From: Epiperipatus broadwayi
Lineage: Eukaryota; Onychophora; Udeonychophora; Euonychophora; Peripatidae
Direction of reading: 5' to 3'
Assembly: GCA_028023455.1 (NCBI GenBank)
Contig: JAQFVV010006638.1
Coordinates: forward strand, 308,001-372,000
DNA length: 64,000 bases
The translations under genes were made by a program, and so were the position numbers. The notes beneath the pieces are model-generated. The model was not told the DNA's origin, made no database searches, and saw nothing but the letters and a program-made list of their open reading frames with translations. Positions 15,291 to 24,690 of the stretch are shown here, piece after piece (within the stretch, counting starts at the first letter, position 1; each line of letters starts with the position of its first letter).

Positions 15291-15887
15291 GGTTGTTTTC
15301 CCATCCTTGGTGTTCGCCTTAAGATGTCGCTACTTTTAGGTAAATTCCTAGAAATATACAGTTTCACCGAAATTTTTCTACCAAAAATTCCAAAGAGGAA
15401 TTTTTCTACATTATAAACACAGAAAAGTCATCATGTTATGTTGGACAGAGGAGGCAGTAACAGAATCCAACACAAAGAGACTTCTTTCTATGATAAAACA
15501 CAGAAAGAGTTCCCGATGGCTGCCGGTTATGGCTTTTTTTTTATGCTAAAACCAAAGTGAAAGAAATGCCTTGATCAGCTGCCATAGTAGTTGATTTTGT
15601 TCATCATTTTCTCATAATAGTAGAATATCTATTTTCTCTGTAGTTTCGGGTGAGAGTGTGTGTATTTGAAACAGTCATATTTTTTTAAAATTTGATAAGA
15701 TGTCTATTTTTTTTAATGTGTTGTAACTTACTTTACTGTTGTAAGTTTAGTAATAATGTGCTGAAGATTCCATTATGAAAGGGTAACCCTCAAAAATTGC
15801 TTTTAAGGGTGCAAAAGGGAAAAAATTAAAAGATTGCATGAAAAGTACCGTTTTTGCAAGAAATCATCCGTGACCAGTTACTTTTGC

Positions 15888-15971
15888 TATATATATATAT
15901 ATATATATATATATGTTAAAACGAAGATTTGCACGGGTTAAATATATAATATATATATATATATATATATA
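15888..15971. repeat. Two (TA)n tracts
   Basis: Dinucleotide tracts at 15888-15914 and 15943-15971, separated by about 28 bp of unique sequence, inside the TIR element. Confidence 0.85.
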
Positions 15972-16440
15972 CACAAACAAAAACAACCCACTGTCTAATT
16001 ATTAGGAATTACTTGTCCAAAAAATAAAATTAGTCGGGTATTATTTTTTTTGTTACATTTATTATTTCAAAATAAGATTAGTTTTTATATCTACACACTA
16101 ACAAAAACAACCCAGTTCCTGATTAATTACTGTCTTTCAAAAAAAAGCAAATTCAATGGGGTTTGATTTTTTTCAATGGAGTCTTTGAATTACAGTTTAT
16201 TTGTTTTTATATATACACAAGATTTACCAAAAAAAAAAAAAAGAAACCCACTTTCTGATTAATCACTGTCAAAAGAAATGCAAATTAGTTGGCTATCATT
16301 TTTAAATTTAGTATTTCAATAACGATATCATTTTTATATAGACAGACTTAACAGAAACAACCCACTTTCTGATTCATTACTGCCCCCCCCCAAAAAAAAA
16401 AAGAAAACGAAAACTATTCGGATATCATTTTTTAATCAAG
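15972..16440. repeat. Minisatellite, about 4 diverged units of 114-136 bp
   Basis: The landmark AACCCA recurs at 15985, 16109, 16245 and 16359. Each time it is preceded by A/C-rich sequence and followed by a CTG-x-TTAAT-like stretch, then a T-rich block with GGGTAT or GGCTAT. The units are diverged, so the array is not recent. It lies within the TIR element. Confidence 0.65.
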
Positions 16441-16548
16441 TCATTTAATGATGGTCCTTACTAATAGTAGTCAGGTATCAATTCTAAATTGTAGTATATA
16501 AATGATGTTACTTTTGATAGATTTAGAATTACCTCTTGATTTTTTAAT

Positions 16549-16931
16549 AAAATGATTGATTTACTCTTGACCAAAAATACCATAACTTTAAAAAAAAAGA
16601 CACATGTAAAGTCCAAAAAAAAATGAGAAAAAGCCCCATACCGTAACTTTAAAAAGACACACCTAAAGTCCAAAAAAAAAATTGAAAAAGCCCCGTAACT
16701 TTAAAGACACATACACAAACTCAAAAACAAGATAAGATTAATAAACATTTACTTATTACATATTGCTTTTGAATAAAATTATTGATTTACTCTTGCAAAA
16801 AAAGAAAAAAGACCATAACTTTAAAAAGACATGTTAAGTCAAAAAAAAAAAATTAGAAAAACACCGTAACTTTAAAGACATACACACACAAACTCAAAAA
16901 CAAGATAAGATTAATAAACATTTACAAAAAT
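16549..16931. repeat. Imperfect direct duplication inside the TIR element
   Basis: ATTGATTTACTCTTG occurs at about 16552 and 16782, and CTCAAAAACAAGATAAGATT occurs near 16720 and 16892. A shorter subrepeat, TAACTTTAAAAAGACA, is repeated several times between them. The arrangement shows a duplication of roughly 170-230 bp with copy-number change of the inner subunit. Confidence 0.65.
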
Positions 16932-17311
16932 GAAAAAAACTAACATCATATAATAGTATTAGTTAGTAGAATATTTTATTACAAATCAAAGAAATCAGAT
17001 CTTTTTAGATCAAATCAATCATTTAGGTCCGGCCCGAAATCGTTATATGTATATGTTTTTGATTAGCATCAACACCATCTTAAGGCAAACACCAAGCATG
17101 AGAATACAACCAAAATTTATATATTTTAAAAGAATATAAAGAAATTTTGCTTGAATTATAATTAAGAGTCAATAATAATTCATTGATCATTAAAGGCAAA
17201 AGAGGCGTTTTTGAACAATAATCCTTTGCACATTATTTTGAAAAAAATTATATTAAAAAAAAAGGAAAGAATCGATGATTCAATAATCTACAACAGGAAA
17301 ATCAAACCACC

Positions 17312-18916
17312 TTGGGGCTTGAGACCGATGAATTCTCCATAAATGACTTCACTGAGAAACAATACCAAGGCCTCTGTGTTGACTTCAACCAAACAATACC
17401 TCCAACCCTCCTCAAATCCTTAGTAAACTACCACAATGATAAAAGTGTTGTTCTGGCAGTCACAGAACCAAATTGCTCACTCCATAAATTCCCCATTACA
17501 GCACTATACGAATTAATAAAACAATACAAATTAACAGAGGGCATACACCGGATACTCAATCACCCAAACGACAGATACATTGCTGTCGAATTTGCCACTT
17601 GGGCCTTCCGAAATGAATTTAAATCAAATTTCAAAAAACTAGACAACAAATTCCTTATATATGTTGATACAAACAGACCTGCTACCCTTATCGGAACCCT
17701 CAAGAATTGTATCATGGGCCTTGACAATAATCTCCTCCAAGAAATCCTTTTACCTTACGGGAAAATCCAGAATTTCTCATATCTGCCAGTAGACAAGACG
17801 ATCAAGTCCATCCTATCCAACACTGCATCATTTCAAATTCAACTAAGAAAAGGCCTAGGGCCCACTGACATACCAACTACCATTAAAGCAAAAGGTTGTC
17901 CAATGATACTTTCCTTCATTGGCGTCAGGCCACAATGTTTTCATTGTGGCCTAAGAACACATCTCATAAAAGAATGCCCAGCAAAAATATGCACCTCTTG
18001 TGGTCAAAAGGAAAATAAGTTTCACAAATGTAAAGCACCTCATACACTCACACCTGCTAATGTCACACATAATGAAATGCTAACCACAAACACTCCAGGC
18101 CTACATACTGTTGAAGCTGAAGTTGAATCCTACAGTAGAGTAACCAACACCAAAGACTTTATGAATCCTAATAAACTCAAGGGAAAACCATCCAATGACA
18201 GCAAACAGATACAAATAGCATATCAAAACCCAAATGGCTCCAAGCCCAGAGATAACTCACAGAAACCAGACAACTTACCAAAAGGCTCAAAACCAAAAGA
18301 ACCAAATAATGCCTCTAGACACAAAAATCTAACAATCTCTTCTGACAATACAGATGATGCACCTCTCAGCATGGACCATCAAGACCATAACAATGCACTC
18401 GGAACCCCAAGACCTCTAAGATCAAAACCTGCGGTTTCTAACACTAAATCTATAATGGACGCATCGAAACTATCAATATCCTATACAAATCCATCCCATA
18501 TGAAAGCTCCCACACCTACAAAAAATAGATCTTCACCACCCATCTCTGACCATGTCTCAGACATGGATCTCAACCTACCCCCTAATGCTAATAATAAACA
18601 AAAATCTTCCAAACTTTCAAAGGCCTACTCTGAAGAAGATGACTCACACCTATCTCCTGCTTCCGAGCCAAACTACCTAAAGTTATCCTTTCCCTACAGT
18701 GTAAATTCTATTCTGGAAAAAAACAAGAGGAAGGTACAAAGCACACCAAAAAACTCTCTCAGTCATGAATCACACAGTGAAACTGAGCTCTTTAGAGCTG
18801 ATTTCCACAGGCCATCCTTGGCAGATCAGAAATTCAGTGATCACAAGGACCATTACAACCTTCAATCAAAGATTCCGCTGGCAGTAAAACCAAGCAGCAA
18901 TAATCTTTATGGATAG
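17312..18916 (+). CDS. LINE ORF1, gag-like nucleic-acid-binding protein
   Basis: The protein is expected to bind LINE RNA and form the ribonucleoprotein. The frame is open for about 534 codons. Residues about 115-200 look like an RNA-binding fold (LLQEILLPYGKI). There are two zinc knuckles: C209-x2-C-x4-H-x4-C222, then C227-x2-C-x7-H-x-C240. The C-terminal half is polar, rich in Ser, Asn, Lys and Pro, and probably disordered, with a loosely repeated NTK-x-x-M motif. The start is uncertain. The frame opens at 17279, but there is no in-frame ATG before about residue 131; the TTG at 17312 is used here only as a marker. Either the original ATG mutated or the 5' end is damaged. The stop TAG (18914-18916) lies inside the start of ORF2. 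Confidence 0.82.
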   Translation: MGLETDEFSINDFTEKQYQGLCVDFNQTIPPTLLKSLVNYHNDKSVVLAVTEPNCSLHKFPITALYELIKQYKLTEGIHRILNHPNDRYIAVEFATWAFRNEFKSNFKKLDNKFLIYVDTNRPATLIGTLKNCIMGLDNNLLQEILLPYGKIQNFSYLPVDKTIKSILSNTASFQIQLRKGLGPTDIPTTIKAKGCPMILSFIGVRPQCFHCGLRTHLIKECPAKICTSCGQKENKFHKCKAPHTLTPANVTHNEMLTTNTPGLHTVEAEVESYSRVTNTKDFMNPNKLKGKPSNDSKQIQIAYQNPNGSKPRDNSQKPDNLPKGSKPKEPNNASRHKNLTISSDNTDDAPLSMDHQDHNNALGTPRPLRSKPAVSNTKSIMDASKLSISYTNPSHMKAPTPTKNRSSPPISDHVSDMDLNLPPNANNKQKSSKLSKAYSEEDDSHLSPASEPNYLKLSFPYSVNSILEKNKRKVQSTPKNSLSHESHSETELFRADFHRPSLADQKFSDHKDHYNLQSKIPLAVKPSSNNLYG

Positions 18917-20267
18917 GATCAAGTGCCAAATCATTGGTCTTAACATCAGGGGAATTAATTCTTCTGACCGTTTATATGCGATTAGGCATTTTTTCCTTCT
19001 TACATCTCCTCATATTTTATTCTTAGGAGAGACCAAATATCACCTAAACTCCAACCCTCACATAATTCTCGAACTTTCAAAACTGGGCTTCACTCTTCTG
19101 TCTACTAATACATCAGCTGCTGGAGGGGTAGGAATCATCATTAATAACAGGAAACCACCTTCTTCCTATAAAGTGCTTTACCATGATGCCAATCTCATTG
19201 CAATCAAGCTTATATACCAATCTAGTGAATTCATTGCAATATACGTATACTGCCAGAACAACCCATTGACTTATTCTAGAATAATACACACCATAAATCT
19301 CATCACTGCAAACAACACAGGCCCTACAATCTTCTTGGGGGACTTCAACCTGCAATATGATGTGTTCACACGGAAATACCTCCATCTCTTAGCCAGGGGT
19401 TTCATAAATGGCAGAGGTTTCTTCCCTGCGGATGCATACTCATTCTATACGAAGAGCTCTAGAACACTGATTGACCTAATGTTTTACACCTCAGAGCTGC
19501 ACTATGGTTTGGAAGCCAAGCTTCAACCCGTTCCCTTCTCAGACCATCTTGCCCTGATAGCGTCTCTAGATCTGGACTCCTACACTCCCATAGACTACAA
19601 TAAAACAATCAGAATCATAACTAAAGCTACTGCCACGGAAGCTGTCTTCTCAGATGCCTACATACTCTTTGAAAAAATTGACATTCTTAACATAAATCCT
19701 GAGGAAGCCTGGTTCGCCTTCACAGGCATCCTCCAAACCATAATCATACAGCACACCAAAAAACATAAAGGCTCAACAACCCTGATGAATGAGCTTGATT
19801 TGCTTCACCATAGGATTAAAAATTTCTCAAGTGATGGTACTACAGACAACCTCCTATTACTTAAAACACAGTACAAGCAGAAACAAGCTGCGATTGCTGA
19901 AATAATAGCAACAAAAAATGCTAGGTTATACTTACCTGGCCAACACTGCTGGACACGTGGCTATCTCAGATGGGCTCTAGGGGCAAGGAAGAAACAAAAA
20001 ACTCCTTTATCCCTCCTCATCGATGGTAGCCATACCTCTGGCAACCAAATGCTCATTCAAATAGAGTCATATTTCAAAAACCGCCTATCAAACTCTGTTA
20101 CCTACCCCACAAATCAGTGGCATGAGACATCACAAAACAATGAACATGGAATAACAATATCAAACACAAAAACCGCTTGGCCGCCCTACCGTCCAATGTC
20201 CATCCAGGACTATACGGCATTCCAAAGTTCATACTTACGCACCTTGAGAATTTCACAGCTCCCATAG
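18909..20267 (+). CDS. LINE ORF2, 5' part: APE-type endonuclease and linker
   Basis: The N-terminal domain is an apurinic-type endonuclease that nicks target DNA to prime reverse transcription. Catalytic landmarks are all present: N12 in LNIRG, E41 in GETK, D145 and N147 in GDFN, and S211-D212-H213 near the end of the domain. The start ATG at 18909 overlaps ORF1 by 8 bases (ATGGATAG), which suggests coupled termination-reinitiation. After about residue 220 comes the usual linker before the RT. The frame runs to a stop at 20265-20267, but homology leaves it earlier, near 20170-20200, where the RT part continues in the -1 frame. This is a broken half of one protein, not a separate gene. Confidence 0.88.
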   Translation: MDRIKCQIIGLNIRGINSSDRLYAIRHFFLLTSPHILFLGETKYHLNSNPHIILELSKLGFTLLSTNTSAAGGVGIIINNRKPPSSYKVLYHDANLIAIKLIYQSSEFIAIYVYCQNNPLTYSRIIHTINLITANNTGPTIFLGDFNLQYDVFTRKYLHLLARGFINGRGFFPADAYSFYTKSSRTLIDLMFYTSELHYGLEAKLQPVPFSDHLALIASLDLDSYTPIDYNKTIRIITKATATEAVFSDAYILFEKIDILNINPEEAWFAFTGILQTIIIQHTKKHKGSTTLMNELDLLHHRIKNFSSDGTTDNLLLLKTQYKQKQAAIAEIIATKNARLYLPGQHCWTRGYLRWALGARKKQKTPLSLLIDGSHTSGNQMLIQIESYFKNRLSNSVTYPTNQWHETSQNNEHGITISNTKTAWPPYRPMSIQDYTAFQSSYLRTLRISQLP

Positions 20268-22129
20268 TATTGAAACTAATTAACCATCTTGCAAACAGCA
20301 AAAAAATCATCCCCAAACTTTATCCCATAGCGATGGTCCCCTTTGTTAAGAAAAACCGGGATGCATCTGCTCTATCTAGCATAAGACCAATCTCCATGAC
20401 CCCAATCCTGTTAAAGGTCATTGAAGGTGTGATCAAGGAGAAAATACAAGATGTTATTCTGGACAACATATCCCAGTTGCAATTTGCAAAGAAGGGCTCA
20501 TCCACACTCTCTGCAATTGGGGAGGTAAAAATTCTCTGTGATCATATCAGATCCAAGAATCTATACAAACCCATTGCCATTCAGCTAGACATCTCTGAAG
20601 CATTTGATTCAGTAGATGTCAACATCCTGCTCAATTGCCTCTCAGCACTAGACATTCCTACTCAAATCATTCAGATATTGGACAATCTACTAAACAACAG
20701 ATTGGTCCACATTTCCCTGAATGGTTTCTTTACAGATGGTTTTATTCCTTCAAAATCCATACCCCAAGGATCTCCACTTAGCGGTCTCCTATTTATACTC
20801 TCCTTAAACCCCCTTCTTAAACAGATTGAGGCAGAACTTCCAGGAATCTATATACCCCAGCTGAAGAAACACTGTAAAGCATTTGCCTACATGGATGATG
20901 TCCTTGTCACCTTACCTTCCCAAAAATATCTAAAACCTCTCATACAAATAATCAACAAATTTTCCGAATCCTCCAAACTTTCGTTCAACCTCAACAAGTC
21001 ATCGGCCTGGAAAATCAACACCGGCAAGAAGATATCATCGCCTTTCTCAGCAGACCCCCAAAACTTTTTGGGGTTTCCCATATACAAGTCACCGCAAGCC
21101 ATGTCGATACAAATACAGAATTCTATCATTGAAGCCGCCACCAACACAGTTAAAAACCTTGCCAAGGTTTATTTATCACTGCAAGGGAAAATCTCTCTCC
21201 TCAATATCAAGGTAATGGCAAAGATTAGCTACTATCTACCCATAATTAACATGACAAAGGCTTTCAATACAAAAATCAACCGAATCTGTGCACGGCTGTT
21301 GTGGAATGGTAAAACAGTGGCCATAGGAATTGAACGCATGCAGCGACATAGTAAAAATAATGGTATGTCGTTGCATGCTACGTTTTCTATATATTACCAA
21401 AAGTGCCACTCTCTGATCCACATCCTACAAAAGAAATTTCCCCAGATTGTAGCGGAACAACCAGTCATTCCATCTGACAGACCTCCACCTTCAAAGATAA
21501 GCTGGCTAAATCAGATACTTGACTACCTTTTCGCTCACAATGGCCACTCTTCCCTAGTATTCAGACAAAAAATCTCCATTTGGGATGCTCATGGCCTGCT
21601 ATTTCCCACACAAAACTCTACCATTCCTTACCTCGGTGGTAACAATCACATGGTCACCAGGTTTTTCAAGCATCTCAAGCTGGAGCCAAGGTTCCTGGAC
21701 TTTCTCGTAAAAATCAACCTGAATTCACTCCAGACAAACTGGTTCCTGCACTACAGGAGATTCCTCAAGAATATAGATCCTATGTGTCACAACTGCCATA
21801 GAACCTGTGAAACCTTTGATCATATGATAAATGATTGCCCAGCATATGACAAAATCAGAACTTTCATTACTTACCACTGCCACATTTCCCTGAACAAAAT
21901 CTTAAATATTAAATGCTGCTTCCTGTCCAGGGATTATGTCACCACAAGACTCTCAACCTTTCTGACTTATGCCATCTGGTTGGCCAGATGTCGCAACAAG
22001 TTTACCTTTCCTCATCCCAAGCCTGAAGACACATTCATTTCCAAGCTAAAGGAATTTCGCCATAAGGACAGAATAATCTCTTCCAGATTTTTATTTGACA
22101 ACACGTGGAGCCTGATTAAGCTGGATTAA
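20177..22129 (+). CDS. LINE ORF2, 3' part: reverse transcriptase and zinc finger
   Basis: Continuation of ORF2 in another frame, open from 20144; 20177 is a TTG, not a true start. Reverse transcriptase motifs appear in order: LDISEAFDSVD (motif A), IPQGSPLSG (motif B) and FAYMDDVLV (motif C, catalytic Asp pair at 20894-20899). YMDD is less usual than YADD or FADD in LINEs. Further on are a LSLQGK segment, LLWNGK, and a C-terminal zinc finger C537-x2-C540-x8-H549-x4-C554 (numbered from 20177). Together with the 5' part the parent protein would be about 1,070 residues, normal for this class. The shift fits loss of one base; no standard slippery heptamer is visible. Confidence 0.88.
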   Translation: MAALPSNVHPGLYGIPKFILTHLENFTAPIVLKLINHLANSKKIIPKLYPIAMVPFVKKNRDASALSSIRPISMTPILLKVIEGVIKEKIQDVILDNISQLQFAKKGSSTLSAIGEVKILCDHIRSKNLYKPIAIQLDISEAFDSVDVNILLNCLSALDIPTQIIQILDNLLNNRLVHISLNGFFTDGFIPSKSIPQGSPLSGLLFILSLNPLLKQIEAELPGIYIPQLKKHCKAFAYMDDVLVTLPSQKYLKPLIQIINKFSESSKLSFNLNKSSAWKINTGKKISSPFSADPQNFLGFPIYKSPQAMSIQIQNSIIEAATNTVKNLAKVYLSLQGKISLLNIKVMAKISYYLPIINMTKAFNTKINRICARLLWNGKTVAIGIERMQRHSKNNGMSLHATFSIYYQKCHSLIHILQKKFPQIVAEQPVIPSDRPPPSKISWLNQILDYLFAHNGHSSLVFRQKISIWDAHGLLFPTQNSTIPYLGGNNHMVTRFFKHLKLEPRFLDFLVKINLNSLQTNWFLHYRRFLKNIDPMCHNCHRTCETFDHMINDCPAYDKIRTFITYHCHISLNKILNIKCCFLSRDYVTTRLSTFLTYAIWLARCRNKFTFPHPKPEDTFISKLKEFRHKDRIISSRFLFDNTWSLIKLD

Positions 22130-22245
22130 CAACACCAGTAACCACATCAGAACATTTGGTTGCCTGACTAACATGGATAACTATTATTTTTGATTTACAA
22201 TTGTATCATTATTACATATGGTTTTTTCAATAAAATTATTTATAA

Positions 22246-23781
22246 ATAAATAATTTAATTTAAAAATGTTGATAATTAATCAACAAATACCTGTCAAAAT
22301 TGACTATTCTTTTGAGAACTTATAAATTGATAAATAGTTTTAAATTATATCTATATTTTCTTTGTAAACAGGTATATGTATGAAATGTATGTTTTCCAAT
22401 GTAATCAATTAGGAAAAAATAACTTTATTATTGTAACAAATTAAAATATGTAATTTTTTGTTAGTGTGCGAATACACACACATATACGTAAATTTTTAGA
22501 CATTTATAGTATTTTTATATGACTATTGTAATATGTCAATTGTACTGCACATTTATGTGTGCACATATATGTCAATGCTTGTCAAATAGGACATATATGC
22601 AAATTTTAATTATTTATCTTATTGAATATTCACTATAGATTATAAATTGTGCATCTGTGTGCATATAAATGTAAACCATAGTAATAATTTGAATATATTT
22701 TATTATACTTTTTGTAAATTAATGTAAAATTTAAATTTTGAATAGTAATTACGTAAATTACAAATGTAATAATTATTTTATGTTTTATTAAAATGTCTTC
22801 ATCATATGTTATAAAATGCCCATCTATGTATGGATATATATATGCATTTGTAGAATCTAATTGAGAAATATTGTAAAATCATGTAATAACTATAGTTGGG
22901 TATATAATTTTGTATACTTTTCAAAATCAGAGCTTTATCCTATAAGACCTTAATTATCATTTATTTTATTTTTTTATTTTATTAATAAACTTGTATTTAA
23001 TTGTTAAAATTGTATTCCATCATCTCTTGTTCACATACAGTAATAGAGCTTGTGTTCTCTGAGATAGATTCAGACACGGATAAATGGGGATGTGTACTTA
23101 GTGGTTTGGAGCATCCAGAGATGATCAATCATCATCCTGGTTGGCACAAAATAGGATACTTTTTAAATCACATGCACTATTATTTTTTATTTTACTTTAG
23201 TCTTTATTAAACATTTAAGTTTATAGTTGGCCAGTACAAGTGGCCAGAGCATTGATGATGATCAGCATGTTTTAAATGTCCTAGCATTATTGTTTTGATT
23301 TCTGATTATTGTGTATTTTAATGGATGGGCACTTAAATGGTGCATGCTTAAATAATTGCCCAAGCTGACAAAGGCTCAATAGTTAGCTTGGTTTAAAGAA
23401 GACCCATTTTCAATCCAGCCACAAGATGGTCTGTTGATTTTATTCTGATTTATTGTAGTAATTTGTTTATTACCATCAATGATGATGATGGATGATTATT
23501 TCTCTTGAGTATTTATTTGTACTTATTTTTTTTAAATTATAATGCTGCTTGATAGATAATTATGTTTTTATTTACTCTTGTGAGTTAGCTGGCTGATCTC
23601 TCAGTGTTCACAGAGATTCTCTAATCTCATTTTATTATTAAATATCTTATTACTTATATACTTCTTGTAAATTGTTAATATTTCAAATATATAATTTTAA
23701 ATGGACTGGGAGTGATGATGATTTTCCACCACCCCAGTTCAATTCTACTTTCCATGAACTTCTCACCCACCCCATCCTGTT

Positions 23782-23784
<3 letters not shown>
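22246..23784. other. AT-rich sequence, no gene seen
   Basis: No gene recognised. 23001-23210 is open for about 69 codons but lacks any domain. 23700-23780 leads into the recurring element end TGTTACAATATATA. Confidence 0.4.
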
Positions 23785-23816
<32 letters not shown>

Positions 23817-23904
23817 CATATTGGTTATAAGTCTTTTTAAGTCTTTTTATGTATATATATATATATATATATATATAAACAAAAAAAGACTTATAAATCC
23901 AATA
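23785..23904. repeat. (TA)n tracts within an inverted repeat
   Basis: TA tracts at 23785-23816 and 23852-23877. The second lies in a hairpin: TATTGGTTATAAGTC (from 23819) pairs with GACTTATAAATCCAATA (ending 23904). The right arm is the end of the Penelope-like relic, so the left arm is a small inverted copy of that end. Confidence 0.7.
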
Positions 23905-23916
23905 AGTAATATTATA

Positions 23917-23944
23917 TTTCAACCAGAGGACTGGTTTTCATCAG
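23917..23944 (-). ncRNA. Hammerhead-like ribozyme core in PLE end (degenerate)
   Basis: On the minus strand the sequence reads CTGATGA, an extra A, AACCAG, TCCT, CTGGTT, GAAA. The two conserved hammerhead boxes flank a perfect 6-bp stem II with a 4-base loop. Helix III could form only weakly (ATA/TAT after GAA) and helix I is poor. With the extra base after CTGATGA, this looks like a decayed ribozyme. Hammerheads in Penelope-like terminal repeats are established, and the position beside the GIY-YIG relic supports the call. Confidence 0.5.
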
Positions 23945-24440
23945 AAAGAAAAAAAATACACAGTAAAATGGCGATAATCAAAAAATTACAGATTTGGTAA
24001 AAGATTAAAAATTTAACAAAACCCCCCTGATTGGTCACAAAATCTAACACAGAATATCTACCCAATCAATGACAAAATTCAAACAAAAAAAAAAACTACA
24101 TTCCCTCCTAATCAAGCTTAAATTCTATTTAAATTAAAATAAATATAAAAATAAAAAATCCAAAATTAAAAATTAAAATATACATATGTGCATACATAGA
24201 AAAATTAAACTATGCTCACATACAAAAAATAGCTGTGCTCACATTAATATTCATTAAAAACTAAAATACTTATACATTTTAATCAAAAATTATAGTTAGT
24301 GCAAAGTACAATAATTTATAACTAATTATTCATCTATAAACCAATTAAACACAGATATTAAACATCCATATAACCAATCTATACATAAAAAATCTCATAT
24401 AAGAAAATTTTCACATAAAAAACACACATATAGAAATCAT

Positions 24441-24690
24441 TTAGGAGACCAGGTAACCCAGAGATGTAATAGTTCCAGTGTTCAAATTCAATCCATGTGG
24501 TTCTAAGGTCTTGAATTTAAAAATAAAAAAACTCTCCTTTTGTTTCCTCTCCATTGTAGAAAAAAACCTTCCTGAAGAATCACTACTTTTAAATCATCAA
24601 TTGAATGATTCGATAAGTTAAAGTGTTTTGAAACTGGTCTATCTTTATTCTTATGCAAAATGTCAATCTATGATTAGTCATTCTGACTGT
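24441..24690 (-). pseudogene. PLE GIY-YIG endonuclease C-terminal remnant
   Basis: On the minus strand one frame reads KNKDRPVSKHFNLSNHSIDD, typical of the post-catalytic part of PLE GIY-YIG domains (Pro-Val-x-x-His-Phe-Asn, then a His-Ser/Asp element). After a frameshift near 24560 a second frame reads ERKQKESFFIFKFKTL and then PHGLN, the conserved Arg-Lys-x-x-Glu-x-Phe...Thr-Leu-x-Pro-x-Gly-Leu-Asn ending, and stops at 24441-24443. A probable second frame change lies near 24655-24670, upstream of which RMTNHRL is still recognisable. The catalytic N-terminal half is missing. Confidence 0.68.

Larger units (their letters stand above)
15291..17111. mobile_element. Non-autonomous TIR DNA transposon, 1.82 kb
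   Basis: The left end begins GGTTGTTTTCCCATCCTTGG and the right end, read on the minus strand, begins GGTTGTATTCTCATGCTTGG. The terminal inverted repeats match at about 32 of 36 positions and share GCCTTAAGATG. Both ends are flanked by the perfect 8-bp direct repeat AAAATTTA (15283-15290 and 17112-17119), as expected of a target-site duplication. There is no transposase reading frame inside; the interior holds AT-rich DNA, two TA tracts and two minisatellite blocks. The 8-bp duplication fits hAT, P or Merlin-type superfamilies. The GG start does not look like a hAT end, so the superfamily is left open. Confidence 0.75.
17279..22245 (+). mobile_element. Near-complete two-ORF LINE (L1/Tx1-like)
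   Basis: A non-LTR retrotransposon with ORF1 (CCHC knuckles), ORF2 (APE-type endonuclease, reverse transcriptase, C-terminal zinc finger) and a short 3' UTR of about 115 bp ending in AATAAA-rich DNA. No target-site duplication was found by eye, so the outer limits are approximate; the 5' UTR could start upstream. Features between RT and zinc finger (an LSLQGK-like segment, a LLWNGK box, and NNGMSLHATFSIYYQ in the place of the usual GGLGLPDL box) resemble the L1/Tx1 group; that placement is an inference. The copy is young enough to keep long open frames but is inactive because of a frameshift in ORF2 and a missing ORF1 ATG. Confidence 0.88.
23880..24690 (-). mobile_element. Penelope-like element (PLE), decayed 3' end
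   Basis: Read on the minus strand: remains of a GIY-YIG nuclease (24441-24690), a long AT-rich 3' region, then a hammerhead-like motif (23917-23944) close to the end. This order (RT, GIY-YIG, UTR, hammerhead in the terminal repeat) is characteristic of Penelope-like retroelements. The RT domain is absent, so the copy is truncated. It abuts a gag fragment in the opposite orientation. Confidence 0.62.

Noticed and set aside
20159-20200. Programmed -1 frameshift site in LINE ORF2
   Set aside because: The CAAAAAC run is not in the X-XXY-YYZ register of the upstream frame and no strong downstream stem was seen. A one-base loss is simpler.
19113-21421. Minus-strand open frames within the LINE
   Set aside because: They are shadows of the ORF2 coding frames.
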